DNA from: Geomonas subterranea
GTDB lineage: Bacteria > Desulfobacterota > Desulfuromonadia > Geobacterales > Geobacteraceae
Assembly: GCF_019063845.1 (NCBI RefSeq)
Contig: NZ_CP077683.1
Location: 3,340,501-3,404,500, forward strand
Length of the DNA: 64,000 nucleotides
Reading direction: 5' to 3'
The translations under genes were made by a program, and so were the position numbers. Of the stretch, positions 50,933-59,224 are shown piece after piece. How positions within the stretch are numbered: the first letter of the stretch is position 1; the number at the start of each line of letters is the position of its first letter. A model generated the notes under the pieces. The model had not been told where the DNA came from. It saw nothing but the letters and a program-made list of their open reading frames with translations, and searched no databases.

Positions 50933-53719
50933 ATGTCCGTCACAGAGCTGCAACTTAAGACCCTAGGCGACCGGATCGCCTCTTTCGGCAAGGAAAACCT
51001 GGACGAGATGCTGCACCTGGTAGGGGAGGGAGCGCGACTGGTCTCGGACCAGGAGCGGGTGCGCATCTACCTGGAGGACCTGACCCGCGGCGCGCTCTCC
51101 TGCGCCTTCGCCTGCGGCAGTTTCGCCGCCGAGATCCGCGACGAGACCTTCCCGATCATCTCCGCCGAAGCCGGCGTTTCCAATACCTTCGTCACCCAGA
51201 TGCCGTCCCAGTTTCTGCGCCCCGCAGACAGCGGGCTCCCCCTGGACCAAGACTTCTCCCGGCGCTTCCAGATCGACGGCACCACCATGCTCCCCATCAC
51301 CAGCGAGGGTAAATCGATCGGCGTCGCCTGCGTCGACGGGGAACTCCTCTCCCGGGACCGGATCGAGATGCTGCTCCCGTTCCTGGCCAGAGCCGGCGAA
51401 CGGGTGGACCATGCCCGCAAGTACCACCAGCAGCTGCTGCTGGCCCGCCGGGTCGAGGTCTACAAGAGAAGGGAGGCGGCGGGCTTCATGGTGCGCTCCG
51501 CCGTCAACCTGATCGACGGCCTGACTCTCGCCTCGGTGCTGGTCCCCGCGCGCGGCGGCATGGAGGTGCTGGCGAGCCACGCCGAGGACCCGGATCTGAA
51601 ATCCCGATACGACAACGTCGGCAGCATCGACTTGAAACACGGCACCTCGCTGGTGTCGCGCTACGTCAACGAGGCAGGGGTGGTGACCGACGACCAGCTC
51701 CTGAAACCGCTCTTCATCGCCGACCTCCAGGACCAGACCATACAGCGTCGCGCCCTGACCGAGGAGATGGGACTGAGAACGCTGTACATGGTGCCGCGCA
51801 TCGAGCCGGGGACGCGCCGGATCATCTGCCTCATCAACTACTTCACCCGCCAGCTCGCCAGCTTCTCCGAGTTCGAGGAGGGGCTGCTGCAGACCCACGC
51901 CGAGATGGTGGAGCGGGTCATCAACGAGGTGGGGGGCGAGCACCTCGAGATCAAGGTACTCTCCGAGATCTCCGACCTGCTGCAGGAGCGCAACGAGGGG
52001 CTGCACCCTTTCCTCACCAAGGTGCTCTCCAAGGCGACCGAGCTCATCGGCGCCGACACCGGGAGCATCGCCATCGTGCAGGAGCGCGAGGGGCAGAAGT
52101 ACCTGGTCGTCGAGAACGAGGAAGGGACCATCGTCGGAGCGAAAAACAAGGAGTGGCTGAAGAAGAAGATCCCCCCCTTCAAGATCGGTGGAAGCGACCT
52201 TCCCGCTGAAGAGCGCAGCCTCACCGGTTACGTCGCCTGGACCAAGGAGCCGAAGATCATCGGGCAGGTCACCGACACCTCGCAGCACGAGGGTTTCCAC
52301 CGCCCCATGAACGAGCTCATCAAGAGCGAGATGGCGGTACCGGTGATCAGCGATGACGAGGTGATCGCCGTCATCTGCCTCAACTCGCTCCAGGAAGGGT
52401 ACTTCACCGAAGAGCACAAACGCATCCTGCAGATCATCGACCGCCTCACCTCGCGGCACATCTCCGACATCCAGCGCATCGAGCGGCTGCAGTCCGAGGT
52501 GAACAAGCTGCAAAGCGACATCGCCTACAAGGACCCCAAGGTTTCTTCCTACCGGCTGGGCAACATCATCGGCAACAGCCGTAAGGCACAGGAGATCGTC
52601 GCCTTCATCAACACCGTGTCGCAGCCGCTCTCCAACCGGATCGCCCTTTGGAGCCGGCACGTATTGCAGGAGGCCACCATCGGCCTCCCCTCCATCCTGG
52701 TCCTCGGCCCTACCGGCGCGGGGAAGGAGTTCTTCTTTAACAACCTGTACAACAAGCTGAACGAGCTGTACCGGCAGCAGATCAACCCGGACGGCGAGCT
52801 CCCGGTCAAGAAGACCAACATCGCCGCCTACAGCGGTGATCTCACCTACTCCGAGCTTTTCGGGCACATCAAGGGCGCCTTCACCGGCGCGTACAGCGAC
52901 AGGAAGGGCATTCTGGAGGAAGCCTCCGGCGGCATCGTCTTCTTGGACGAGATCGGCGACGCCGACCCGAAGACCCAGGTGCAGTTGCTGCGCTTTCTTG
53001 ACAACGGCGGGTTCGTCCGCCTGGGCGAGAACCGTGAGCGGATCAGCCGCGTTCTGCTCGTAGCCGCCACCAACAAGGACCTGAGAAAGGAGATCGCCCT
53101 CGGCAACTTCCGCGAGGACCTGTACCACCGGTTGACCGAGCTTTCCGTCGTGGTGCCGTCCCTGAACGAGCGGCGCGAGGACATTCCCGACCTCTCCACC
53201 CACTTTTTGGGCAAGCTCTACCGGACCTATCGAAGCACCGAAGAAGCTAGCGGCGACGACGAGCCAAGCCTCTCCAAGGACGCCAAGGAAGCACTGGTGG
53301 GGCACAACTACAAGGGGAACATCCGCGAACTGAGGAGCATCCTCTTGCGCGCGCTGTTCTTCAGGACCGGCAAATTGGTGACCGGGGAGGATATCAGGAA
53401 AGCGATCCGGGATGGTTCTCGCGAGCAGGTGTTGCCCGCGTTCGAACTGCTGGCCGAGGAAGTGGCAAGCGGCATCATGAAGGATATCGAGGCGGGGAAG
53501 GACTTCTGGGAGGCCGTGTACGAGCCCTACTCCCAGAGCCGGATTTCGAAGGATGTGGTGCGTCTGGTAGTCGAGAGAAGCCGTACCGTTGCCGGCAAGA
53601 GCATGCCCGAAGTCGCCCGTCACCTGAAAGCCATCACCGGCTCCCCCCAGGAGGACGAGGAAGAGAGGAAGCGGTTTTTCAGGTTCAAGAACTTCCTTTA
53701 CAAGACGGTGAAGATTTAG
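50933..53719 (+). CDS. GAF-domain sigma-54-interacting AAA+ regulator
   Basis: A 928-residue protein. Residues 1-520 hold two or three GAF-like sensor domains joined by helices. The AAA+ core has Walker A VLGPTGAGKE, an insertion of about 25 residues, SELFGHIKGAFTGAYSD with an intact GAFTGA loop for sigma-54 contact, Walker B GGIVFLDEIGDAD, the Arg-finger NFREDLYHRL and GNIRELRSILLRAL. The C-terminal 110 residues lack an ordinary Fis HTH; the nearest is AGKSMPEVARHLKAITG, separated from its expected partner helix. ATG 50933 follows GAGGAA. It likely activates sigma-54 promoters on a small-molecule or redox signal. Confidence 0.88.
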   Translation: MSVTELQLKTLGDRIASFGKENLDEMLHLVGEGARLVSDQERVRIYLEDLTRGALSCAFACGSFAAEIRDETFPIISAEAGVSNTFVTQMPSQFLRPADSGLPLDQDFSRRFQIDGTTMLPITSEGKSIGVACVDGELLSRDRIEMLLPFLARAGERVDHARKYHQQLLLARRVEVYKRREAAGFMVRSAVNLIDGLTLASVLVPARGGMEVLASHAEDPDLKSRYDNVGSIDLKHGTSLVSRYVNEAGVVTDDQLLKPLFIADLQDQTIQRRALTEEMGLRTLYMVPRIEPGTRRIICLINYFTRQLASFSEFEEGLLQTHAEMVERVINEVGGEHLEIKVLSEISDLLQERNEGLHPFLTKVLSKATELIGADTGSIAIVQEREGQKYLVVENEEGTIVGAKNKEWLKKKIPPFKIGGSDLPAEERSLTGYVAWTKEPKIIGQVTDTSQHEGFHRPMNELIKSEMAVPVISDDEVIAVICLNSLQEGYFTEEHKRILQIIDRLTSRHISDIQRIERLQSEVNKLQSDIAYKDPKVSSYRLGNIIGNSRKAQEIVAFINTVSQPLSNRIALWSRHVLQEATIGLPSILVLGPTGAGKEFFFNNLYNKLNELYRQQINPDGELPVKKTNIAAYSGDLTYSELFGHIKGAFTGAYSDRKGILEEASGGIVFLDEIGDADPKTQVQLLRFLDNGGFVRLGENRERISRVLLVAATNKDLRKEIALGNFREDLYHRLTELSVVVPSLNERREDIPDLSTHFLGKLYRTYRSTEEASGDDEPSLSKDAKEALVGHNYKGNIRELRSILLRALFFRTGKLVTGEDIRKAIRDGSREQVLPAFELLAEEVASGIMKDIEAGKDFWEAVYEPYSQSRISKDVVRLVVERSRTVAGKSMPEVARHLKAITGSPQEDEEERKRFFRFKNFLYKTVKI

Positions 53720-53763
53720 CTGGCGCCCCCCTGCGCACCGCCCTTATTGCATTCACGCGCGAT

Positions 53764-54450
53764 CTAGAAGGCCTGGAAAAGCAGGAAGATGCCCACCGCG
53801 GCGACAAGAGCTCCCGCTCCACGTTTCGTCCAGCGGGAGAAAGCAACGATACCCTTCGCTTTTATGAAGGAGTCGACGAAACCGGTGAACGTACCTGCCA
53901 CCAGCATGAGAAGGCAGTGGCCGATGGCGTAGGTGAACAGCAGCGCCATGCCATAGAGGAGCCCCCCTTTGGCGGCCACAACCGTCAAAAGGATCACCAG
54001 GACCGGCGTCGCGCAGGGCGAGGAAACCACGCCGAAGAAGAGGCCAAGGAGAAACGCTCCCGGCACCCCTCCCCGCTTCGGCCTGTAGTTGATACCGGAA
54101 AACCAGTTGAGCTCGTAGAGCCCCAGGAGCTGCCCCCCCATTACGAGCGCCACCGCTGCGGCGGCCACGTACCACCATCCCCCGAGTGTTCCGAACATGG
54201 TGCCGAAAAGACCGGCGGCCGCGCCGAAGGCGGTAAAGGTCAGGGACAGCCCCAACACGAAGGCAAGCGAATACCTGAAGGCGCGCGCCCGGTCGCCGTT
54301 GGCGTACCCGCCGACGAAGCCGACGACCAAAGGGATGGTCGCCAGGACGCACGGTGAAACAGAGGACAACACCCCGGCCAGGAAGACGGTCCCGAAGGCG
54401 ATCAGGGGGTAGGCGGCGATGATCTGCTCGGCGTTGTCGAGGATGCTCAC
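53764..54450 (-). CDS. CcdA/DsbD-type transmembrane thiol transporter
   Basis: A 228-residue membrane protein with six hydrophobic helices. SSVSPCVLATIPLVVGFVGG and VVSSPCATPVLVILL carry the paired Cys-Pro residues that shuttle electrons across the inner membrane in CcdA. It starts at GTG 54450, overlapping the TlpA-like stop by four bases. It should pass reducing power from cytoplasmic thioredoxin to the exported thioredoxin-like protein. Last gene of the arsenic/thiol operon. Confidence 0.9.
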   Translation of the reverse strand: MSILDNAEQIIAAYPLIAFGTVFLAGVLSSVSPCVLATIPLVVGFVGGYANGDRARAFRYSLAFVLGLSLTFTAFGAAAGLFGTMFGTLGGWWYVAAAAVALVMGGQLLGLYELNWFSGINYRPKRGGVPGAFLLGLFFGVVSSPCATPVLVILLTVVAAKGGLLYGMALLFTYAIGHCLLMLVAGTFTGFVDSFIKAKGIVAFSRWTKRGAGALVAAVGIFLLFQAF

Positions 54451-54824
54451 CTTACCCCCAGCGCCTTCAACTCCCTCACGAGGTCCGCTTTTTCCAGCGC
54501 ACCGACATGTCGTTTCACCTCGCGCCCTTTGGCGTCGAAGAACACCTGGGTCGGAATCATCTGGACTTTGAACCTCTCGGCTGCGGCGTTGTCCGCATGC
54601 ACGTCGATGAACAGCACCGAGGCCCGTCCGCGGTATTGTGATCCGAGATCCTCCAGGATCGGCGCCATCTTTTTGCATGGGATGCAGGTGCGAGCCCCAA
54701 GGTCGATGACGGTGGGCTTGCCGGAGGCGAGAGCCTTGCGGATGACGGCGTCGGAGGCCGAGGGGAGTTCGGCATGGGCGGGAAGGGCGAACAGCAGCAG
54801 GGCTGCAGCGAGCAGTCGCTTCAT
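54447..54824 (-). CDS. Exported thioredoxin-like protein
   Basis: A 125-residue protein. MKRLLAAALLLFALPAHAEL is a Sec signal peptide with an Ala-x-Ala site. The thioredoxin fold has RTCIPCKKMAPILE (active site CIPC) and the cis-Pro in QMIPTQVFFD. It is periplasmic or membrane-facing and a natural partner of the CcdA protein encoded next. Overlaps of four bases with both neighbours imply tight coupling. Confidence 0.9.
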   Translation of the reverse strand: MKRLLAAALLLFALPAHAELPSASDAVIRKALASGKPTVIDLGARTCIPCKKMAPILEDLGSQYRGRASVLFIDVHADNAAAERFKVQMIPTQVFFDAKGREVKRHVGALEKADLVRELKALGVR

Positions 54825-55051
54825 GACAGCATCTCCATGATTTCGACTACCGATGCCACCTTGCCGGAGAACTTCACCTGGCCGTCGATGACCAGCGCGG
54901 GAGTGCTCATCACCCCGTACTTCATGATGGAGGGGATATCCTCTACCTTCAGCACCTCCGCCGCGGTGCCGGTCTCCTCGACCGCTTTCTTCGTGTTCTC
55001 GTACAGGGTCTTGCATTTGGCGCATCCGGTACCAAGGACTTCGATTTTCAT
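54821..55051 (-). CDS. Small thioredoxin-like (redox-active disulfide) protein
   Basis: A 76-residue MTH895-type mini-thioredoxin. MKIEVLGTGCAKCKTLYENT holds the CxxC site, and MSTPALVIDGQVKFSGK the cis-Pro strand. It is cytoplasmic. In other genomes it accompanies DUF318 permeases and arsenic genes. It lies 14 bp after the permease and overlaps the TlpA-like gene. Confidence 0.88.
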   Translation of the reverse strand: MKIEVLGTGCAKCKTLYENTKKAVEETGTAAEVLKVEDIPSIMKYGVMSTPALVIDGQVKFSGKVASVVEIMEMLS

Positions 55052-55065
55052 GCTCTTTCTCCTCT

Positions 55066-56013
55066 CTATAGGATGGCGTTGAACAAATAGCCGACAATCA
55101 CGATCGCGGCCGCGACGATTCCGAAAAAGGTGGCGAGAAGCCTCGTCTTCAGGACGTTCTTCAAGATGACGGCCTCGGGTAAGGACAGGGCCGTCACCGC
55201 CATCATGAAAGCTAGCACCGTGCCGATCGGGAGCCCCTTCTCCATCAGGGCCTGGACCACCGGGACGATGCCGGCCGCGTTGCTGTAGAGCGGGACACCG
55301 ATAAGGACCGCCAGCGGCACCGCCAGGGGGTTGTCTCTACCCGCGTAGCGGACCAGGAGATCCTCCGGGGCGTAGCCGTGGATGAAAGCTCCCAGGCCGA
55401 TGCCGATTATCACATACGGCCAGATCTTCTTGAGGAGCCCCACCGTGTAGCCGGCGGCGTAGTCGAGTTTTTCACGGAAGGTCTGTTCCTGCATCTCGGC
55501 GGCCCCGACCTTGATCTCCCAGACATAATCCTGAACGTGCCGCTCCATGCGGAGCCTGCCGATCACCATACCGGCGACGATCGCCACCACGACGCCGGAG
55601 CCGACATAGGTGAGCGCGATCTTCCAGCCGAACAGTCCCCAGAGCATGATGAGCGCCACCTCGTTCACCATGGGAGATGAAACGAGGAAGGAAAAGGTGA
55701 CCCCGAGCGGGATGCCGGACTCGACGAAACCGATGAACAGGGGAACCGCCGAACAGGAGCAAAAAGGTGTCACTATCCCCAGAAGTGCCGCGAGCACGTT
55801 GCCGACGTACTCGCGGTTGTGGGAAAGGATGCGCCGGGTACGCTCCGGGGAGAAATAGGAGCGGATCACCGCGACGACATAGACGATAGTAGTCAGCAGC
55901 AGGAAGATCTTTACGGTGTCGTAAACGAAGAAGTCGAGGGCCCCGCCGAGCCGGCTCTTTGCATCGAGACCGACAACCTGGAACACGAAGTAATCGGCAA
56001 AGGTTTTTAGCAT
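55066..56013 (-). CDS. DUF318/ArsP-type permease
   Basis: A 315-residue permease with eight or more hydrophobic helices. VTPFCSCSAVPLFIGFVESG is the family's cysteine motif, and a second conserved half has GVPLYSNAAGIVPVVQALM. The DUF318 family includes ArsP, an exporter of trivalent organoarsenicals. Here the arsenic operon context supports export of an arsenical or thiol-bound metalloid. It is 12 bp after the AhpD-like gene. Confidence 0.88.
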   Translation of the reverse strand: MLKTFADYFVFQVVGLDAKSRLGGALDFFVYDTVKIFLLLTTIVYVVAVIRSYFSPERTRRILSHNREYVGNVLAALLGIVTPFCSCSAVPLFIGFVESGIPLGVTFSFLVSSPMVNEVALIMLWGLFGWKIALTYVGSGVVVAIVAGMVIGRLRMERHVQDYVWEIKVGAAEMQEQTFREKLDYAAGYTVGLLKKIWPYVIIGIGLGAFIHGYAPEDLLVRYAGRDNPLAVPLAVLIGVPLYSNAAGIVPVVQALMEKGLPIGTVLAFMMAVTALSLPEAVILKNVLKTRLLATFFGIVAAAIVIVGYLFNAIL

Positions 56014-56025
56014 GGAAGGCTCCTA

Positions 56026-56286
56026 TCAGGACAAAGAACAGCCACACCCCTTATCGGCACCTTCGTTGTTCAGGCCTGACACATTGAAGCTCGCGGCATA
56101 CTTATCCATCTTTGCCGCGGCACCTCTTCTGACGGTTTTACCGACCTGTATCGCATCCTGAATCTCCTGCTCGTCGGCACCGTACTCTTTGGCTTTACCG
56201 GTGTGGTACTCAAGACATGGCTGACAGTTCGCGGTGATGGAAGCTCCGATTGCAATCAGTTCCATGATGCGGTCATCAAGTTTCAT
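56026..56286 (-). CDS. AhpD/carboxymuconolactone decarboxylase-like protein
   Basis: An 86-residue protein of the AhpD-like fold. IAIGASITANCQPCLEYHTG is the motif with CxxC and a nearby His (CxxCxxxH), the peroxidase/disulfide site. The C-terminus ends GCGCSLS, an extra CxC that could bind metal or arsenite. It is likely a small thiol-disulfide protein. It is encoded between the DUF2703 and permease genes with gaps of 16 and 12 bp. Confidence 0.88.
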   Translation of the reverse strand: MKLDDRIMELIAIGASITANCQPCLEYHTGKAKEYGADEQEIQDAIQVGKTVRRGAAAKMDKYAASFNVSGLNNEGADKGCGCSLS

Positions 56287-56302
56287 GGCCCCCTCCTTTT
56301 TC

Positions 56303-56701
56303 TTATTCAGATGGCGTTATTAATTCGGCAGCAGCCAAAAGCCCGGCTTTAACAACAAGTTCCTTGGGCACCACCTCGTAATCGCGCCCAGCCACCGAAA
56401 CCGTTCTGCAATCATTGTCACCGCACGGGCCACAGCACCGGCTTTGTCCCGTTTGCACCTTCAGCCACTCTTCAAGCGGCTTCCCCGCGACCCATACCCG
56501 GTTTGACTCGAGCGGGTCCTGGGCGAATTCCGCTTCACCCAGGTGCGAGCTCTCGGCGATTACGGAGATGTTCAACGGCGCCAGCGCCACCCGTAGGAGA
56601 TCTACTGCCTCCTGGACCTCGTCCCCGGTTCCAGCACAGCGGCCACACGTCTTGCCGGCGTCATCCACGAGACGTTGCCATCTGATTCTGAGTTCGGCCA
56701 T
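56303..56701 (-). CDS. DUF2703 domain protein
   Basis: A 132-residue DUF2703 protein of unknown function. Cys-rich motifs are KTCGRCAGT near the N-terminus and SRCCGPCGDNDCRTV around residue 90. The fold is probably thioredoxin-like: the segment LNISVIAESSHLGEAEF followed by SNRVWVAGKPLEEWL resembles that of thiol-binding small proteins. ATG 56701 follows GGAGGACC. The arsenic operon context suggests arsenical binding or transfer; this is inference. Confidence 0.85.
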   Translation of the reverse strand: MAELRIRWQRLVDDAGKTCGRCAGTGDEVQEAVDLLRVALAPLNISVIAESSHLGEAEFAQDPLESNRVWVAGKPLEEWLKVQTGQSRCCGPCGDNDCRTVSVAGRDYEVVPKELVVKAGLLAAAELITPSE

Positions 56702-56721
56702 AGGTCCTCCACCGCCTTTGC

Positions 56722-57156
56722 CTACGGAGTGGCAGAAGGAATCCACCCCTTTACTTTCGCAGCTATGGCATCCCGTATCCGCCTGATTGCCAACAGCTTC
56801 TCTTCATCCGTTCCCCTCAGAGCCGACGGATCGGGAAAGCCCCAGTGCAGCCGCTTCGCCGCTCCTGGAAAGATCGGGCAGCGCTCGGCGCTCGTCTCGT
56901 CGCAAACGGTGACCACGTAATCGAAGAGGACCCCTTTCTCGATGAATCCGGCAACGTCCTTGGTCCGGTTCCCCGAGATGTCGATCCCCACCTCCTTCAT
57001 CGACTGGACCACCAGCGGGTTCAGGGTCCCCGGTTCGATCCCGGCGCTTTCAGCCTCGAAGACATCCCCGCCAAGCCGCTTCAAGAAGGCTTCCGCCATC
57101 TGGCTCCTGGCGCTGTTGTGGATGCAGACGAAAAGAACCTTCACCTTGTTTCCCAT
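56722..57156 (-). CDS. arsC: Thioredoxin-coupled arsenate reductase
   Basis: A 144-residue LMW-phosphatase-type ArsC. VLFVCIHNSARSQMAEA is the CX5R P-loop, and VCDETSAERCPIFPG holds the two further Cys of the relay, as in S. aureus ArsC. It reduces arsenate to arsenite with electrons from thioredoxin, and a thioredoxin-like gene lies in the same operon. The ATG at 57156 is preferred over a GTG three bases upstream for ribosome-site spacing. Confidence 0.95.
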   Translation of the reverse strand: MGNKVKVLFVCIHNSARSQMAEAFLKRLGGDVFEAESAGIEPGTLNPLVVQSMKEVGIDISGNRTKDVAGFIEKGVLFDYVVTVCDETSAERCPIFPGAAKRLHWGFPDPSALRGTDEEKLLAIRRIRDAIAAKVKGWIPSATP

Positions 57157-57171
57157 CACCCTCCCCTCCTC

Positions 57172-58227
57172 CTAAACCGCGGCCCGCGCAAAGTAGCGGC
57201 GCTGGAACCAGAAAGCCACGTTGACCAGGGCGATCATCACCGGCACCTCCACCAGGGGACCTATGACGGCGGCGAACGCGGCGCCCGAATTGAGGCCGAA
57301 AACTGCCACGGCGACCGCTATCGCCAGCTCGAAGTTGTTGCTGGCCGCGGTGAACGCAAGGGTCGTGGTCTTTGAGTAGTCGGCTCCGAGCCTCTTCCCC
57401 ATCCAGAAGGACACCAGGAACATGAAGATGAAGTAAATGAGGAGCGGTACCGCAATGCGGACCACGTCCAGTGGTAGCTGGACGATGAGGCTCCCCTTCA
57501 GGCTGAACATGACGACGATGGTGAAAAGTAGCGCCACCAGGGTGACAGGCCCTATCTTCGGAACGAACTCCCGGTGGTAGCGCTCTTTCCCCATGACCTT
57601 CACGCCGACGAGCCTCGTGACCGCACCGGCGATGCACGGGATGCCGAGGTAGATGAAAACGCTCTTGGCGATCTGCTCGATGCTGACATCGACGACACTA
57701 CCGGAGAGGCCGACGAGCGGGGGAAGCACCGTAATGAAGAACCAGGCATAGACGCTGTAGAAGAGCACCTGAAAGATGCTGTTGAAAGCCACCAGACCGG
57801 CCGCGTATTCGGTGTTCCCATCCGCCAGTTCGTTCCAGACGATGACCATGGCGATGCAGCGGGCCAGGCCGATCATGATCAGTCCCACCATGTATTCCGG
57901 CTTGTCCGGGAGGAACACCACGGCCAGGACGAACATCAAGACCGGTCCTATCAGCCAGTTCTGCACCAGGGAGAGCCCCAGCACGCGCTTGTTGTGGAAT
58001 ACCTCCGGCATCTCCTCGTACTTCACCTTGGCGAAGGGGGGATACATCATGAGAATGAGACCAGCGGCAATGGGTATGTTCGTCGTGCCGACCTGGAAGG
58101 AGTTGATGAAACCCTCCACTCCCGGGACCAGGTACCCTGCCGCCACGCCAAAGAGCATGGCAAGGAAGATCCAGAGGGTGAGGTAGCGGTCGAGGAACGA
58201 AAGCTTCTTGGAAACGCCGGCTGACAT
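57172..58227 (-). CDS. acr3: ACR3-type arsenite efflux permease
   Basis: A 351-residue, ten-helix ACR3 exporter. Marks are [18 protein letters not shown] (the conserved Cys needed for arsenite transport), [16 protein letters not shown] and [20 protein letters not shown] (the conserved Asn/Glu in helix 9). It exports arsenite made by ArsC. AAGGAG precedes the ATG. It follows arsR by 58 bp, with a second operator-like site in the gap. Confidence 0.96.
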   Translation of the reverse strand: MSAGVSKKLSFLDRYLTLWIFLAMLFGVAAGYLVPGVEGFINSFQVGTTNIPIAAGLILMMYPPFAKVKYEEMPEVFHNKRVLGLSLVQNWLIGPVLMFVLAVVFLPDKPEYMVGLIMIGLARCIAMVIVWNELADGNTEYAAGLVAFNSIFQVLFYSVYAWFFITVLPPLVGLSGSVVDVSIEQIAKSVFIYLGIPCIAGAVTRLVGVKVMGKERYHREFVPKIGPVTLVALLFTIVVMFSLKGSLIVQLPLDVVRIAVPLLIYFIFMFLVSFWMGKRLGADYSKTTTLAFTAASNNFELAIAVAVAVFGLNSGAAFAAVIGPLVEVPVMIALVNVAFWFQRRYFARAAV

Positions 58228-58252
58228 GAAAACTCCTTAAACGGTTCTTTGC

Positions 58253-58268
58253 ATCCGAATGGGCGGAT
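58253..58268. promoter_or_regulatory. Second ArsR operator-like site (arsR-acr3 gap)
   Basis: ATCCG (58253-58257) and CGGAT (58264-58268) with a 6-bp centre, the same architecture as the arsR operator. Confidence 0.55.
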
Positions 58269-58285
58269 ATATCAGGCAAAAAAAA

Positions 58286-58624
58286 TCAGGCGCAGTGAGC
58301 ACCTTCGGAAAAGGAAGCGAGTCGCTTGATGTCTTCACCTACCACGGCGATTTCGGCCAGGCGCTCTTTGAGCACCTCGGCGAGTTGCCGCTTCATGTCG
58401 TCGTCTGTGGCGACGGTGTAAAAGATCCAGACCCCTTCCCTGCGGTCGTTCACCCATCCTGCGTTCTTGAGATAGGAAAGGTGCCTGGAGACCGTCGACT
58501 GCGGAAGCTGCAGCGTCGCGGTGACGTCGCAGACGCAGAGCTCTCCGGAGTTGAGGAGGAGTGCCAATATGCGGAGGCGGGTTTCATCCGCCAGGGCTCT
58601 GAAATACTGGACTGTCTTTTTCAT
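58286..58624 (-). CDS. arsR: ArsR family arsenic-responsive repressor
   Basis: A 112-residue ArsR/SmtB winged-helix repressor. FRALADETRLRILALL is the N-terminal helix; GELCVCDVTATLQLPQ holds the ELCVCD arsenite-binding motif of helix 3, followed by the recognition helix STVSRHLSYLKNAG and the wing RREGVWIFY. The ATG at 58624 is within two bases of the predicted transcription start and has no Shine-Dalgarno sequence, so its mRNA may be leaderless. It heads a nine-gene minus-strand operon. Confidence 0.95.
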   Translation of the reverse strand: MKKTVQYFRALADETRLRILALLLNSGELCVCDVTATLQLPQSTVSRHLSYLKNAGWVNDRREGVWIFYTVATDDDMKRQLAEVLKERLAEIAVVGEDIKRLASFSEGAHCA

Positions 58625-58631
58625 ACGGGGG

Positions 58632-58659
58632 AATATATCCGGATAAGCGGATATGTCAA
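58632..58659 (-). promoter_or_regulatory. arsR promoter with ArsR operator in the spacer
   Basis: On the minus strand TTGACA (58659-58654) and TATATT (58637-58632) with a 16-bp spacer. Between them lies the perfect palindrome ATATCCG-N6-CGGATAT (58635-58654), so a bound ArsR dimer would cover both boxes. Confidence 0.8.
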
Positions 58660-58724
58660 GGAAGAAATTGATAGTCCCGGCCCGGGGGCAGACCCGGTTC
58701 GTGCAACTTCCTGCGGCACCGTGC

Positions 58725-58757
58725 AAAAAATCCCCCGGAGCGGGTGGCGCTCCCGGG
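58725..58757 (-). terminator. Intrinsic terminator of the azlCD transcript
   Basis: On the minus strand CCCGGGAGCG pairs, with one bulge, with CGCTCCGGGG, followed by GATTTTTT. It protects the arsR promoter from upstream read-through. Confidence 0.75.
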
Positions 58758-58780
58758 CATGGATAGCGGCAACTCCCGGG

Positions 58781-58915
58781 TCAGTACGAGTAGAGGACGG
58801 TCAGGGCCGCCTTTCCCCTGGCGTTTGAGATGCTCTCACCTTCGGTCTCTATGCGGTAAAGAGGGAAGCACGTCAACGGCTCACGCTCTGGCGGGGCAAC
58901 TGCGCGGAAAGTTTA
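58781..58915 (-). pseudogene. Possible coding remnant between azlD and its terminator
   Basis: After the tandem TAA TAA that ends azlD, the same frame stays open for 43 codons to TGA at 58783-58781, finishing LYRIETEGESISNARG and then KAALTVLYSY. This ending looks like the C-terminus of PilX/PilV-type minor pilins. A TTG at 58876 is the only possible start (31 codons). It may be a 3' gene fragment; I cannot prove that it is coding. Confidence 0.3.
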
Positions 58916-59224
58916 TTACCCCATCTTACGCACGGCGAAGATGACGAGCATGCCGCAGAGCATGGCGGCGAGGGTGTTGCGGGTACGAAGCACGACGATG
59001 GCGGTAAGCGCGGCGGCCATGAGACCCCATACGCCTTCGGCGACGATGGACGGCAACACGAGCGAGAACAGCAGCGCACCCGGGAGGGCATCCATGCCGC
59101 GCCGGAAGCGACCGGAGCGCGGGAAGCGGGATGCGAGCAGCAGACCGCCCAGCCGCAAGGAGTAGGTCACCCCCGCGGCAAGCCCCACCGCGATCAGCAC
59201 CTGCGGCTCAATAGCTGGGAACAT
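58916..59224 (-). CDS. azlD: AzlD-type branched-chain amino acid exporter subunit
   Basis: A 102-residue membrane protein with about four hydrophobic helices. VLIAVGLAAGVTYSLRLGGL is typical of the family start, and LPGALLFSLVLPSIVAEGVW and the closing NTLAAMLCGMLVIFAVRK match AzlD. It forms the small subunit of the AzlCD branched-chain amino acid (or azaleucine) exporter. Its start overlaps azlC by 17 bp. Confidence 0.88.
   Translation of the reverse strand: MFPAIEPQVLIAVGLAAGVTYSLRLGGLLLASRFPRSGRFRRGMDALPGALLFSLVLPSIVAEGVWGLMAAALTAIVVLRTRNTLAAMLCGMLVIFAVRKMG

Noticed and set aside
50963-53623. Minus-strand frame of 886 codons opposite the GAF-AAA gene
   Set aside because: A shadow ORF; the plus-strand product has complete AAA+ motifs.
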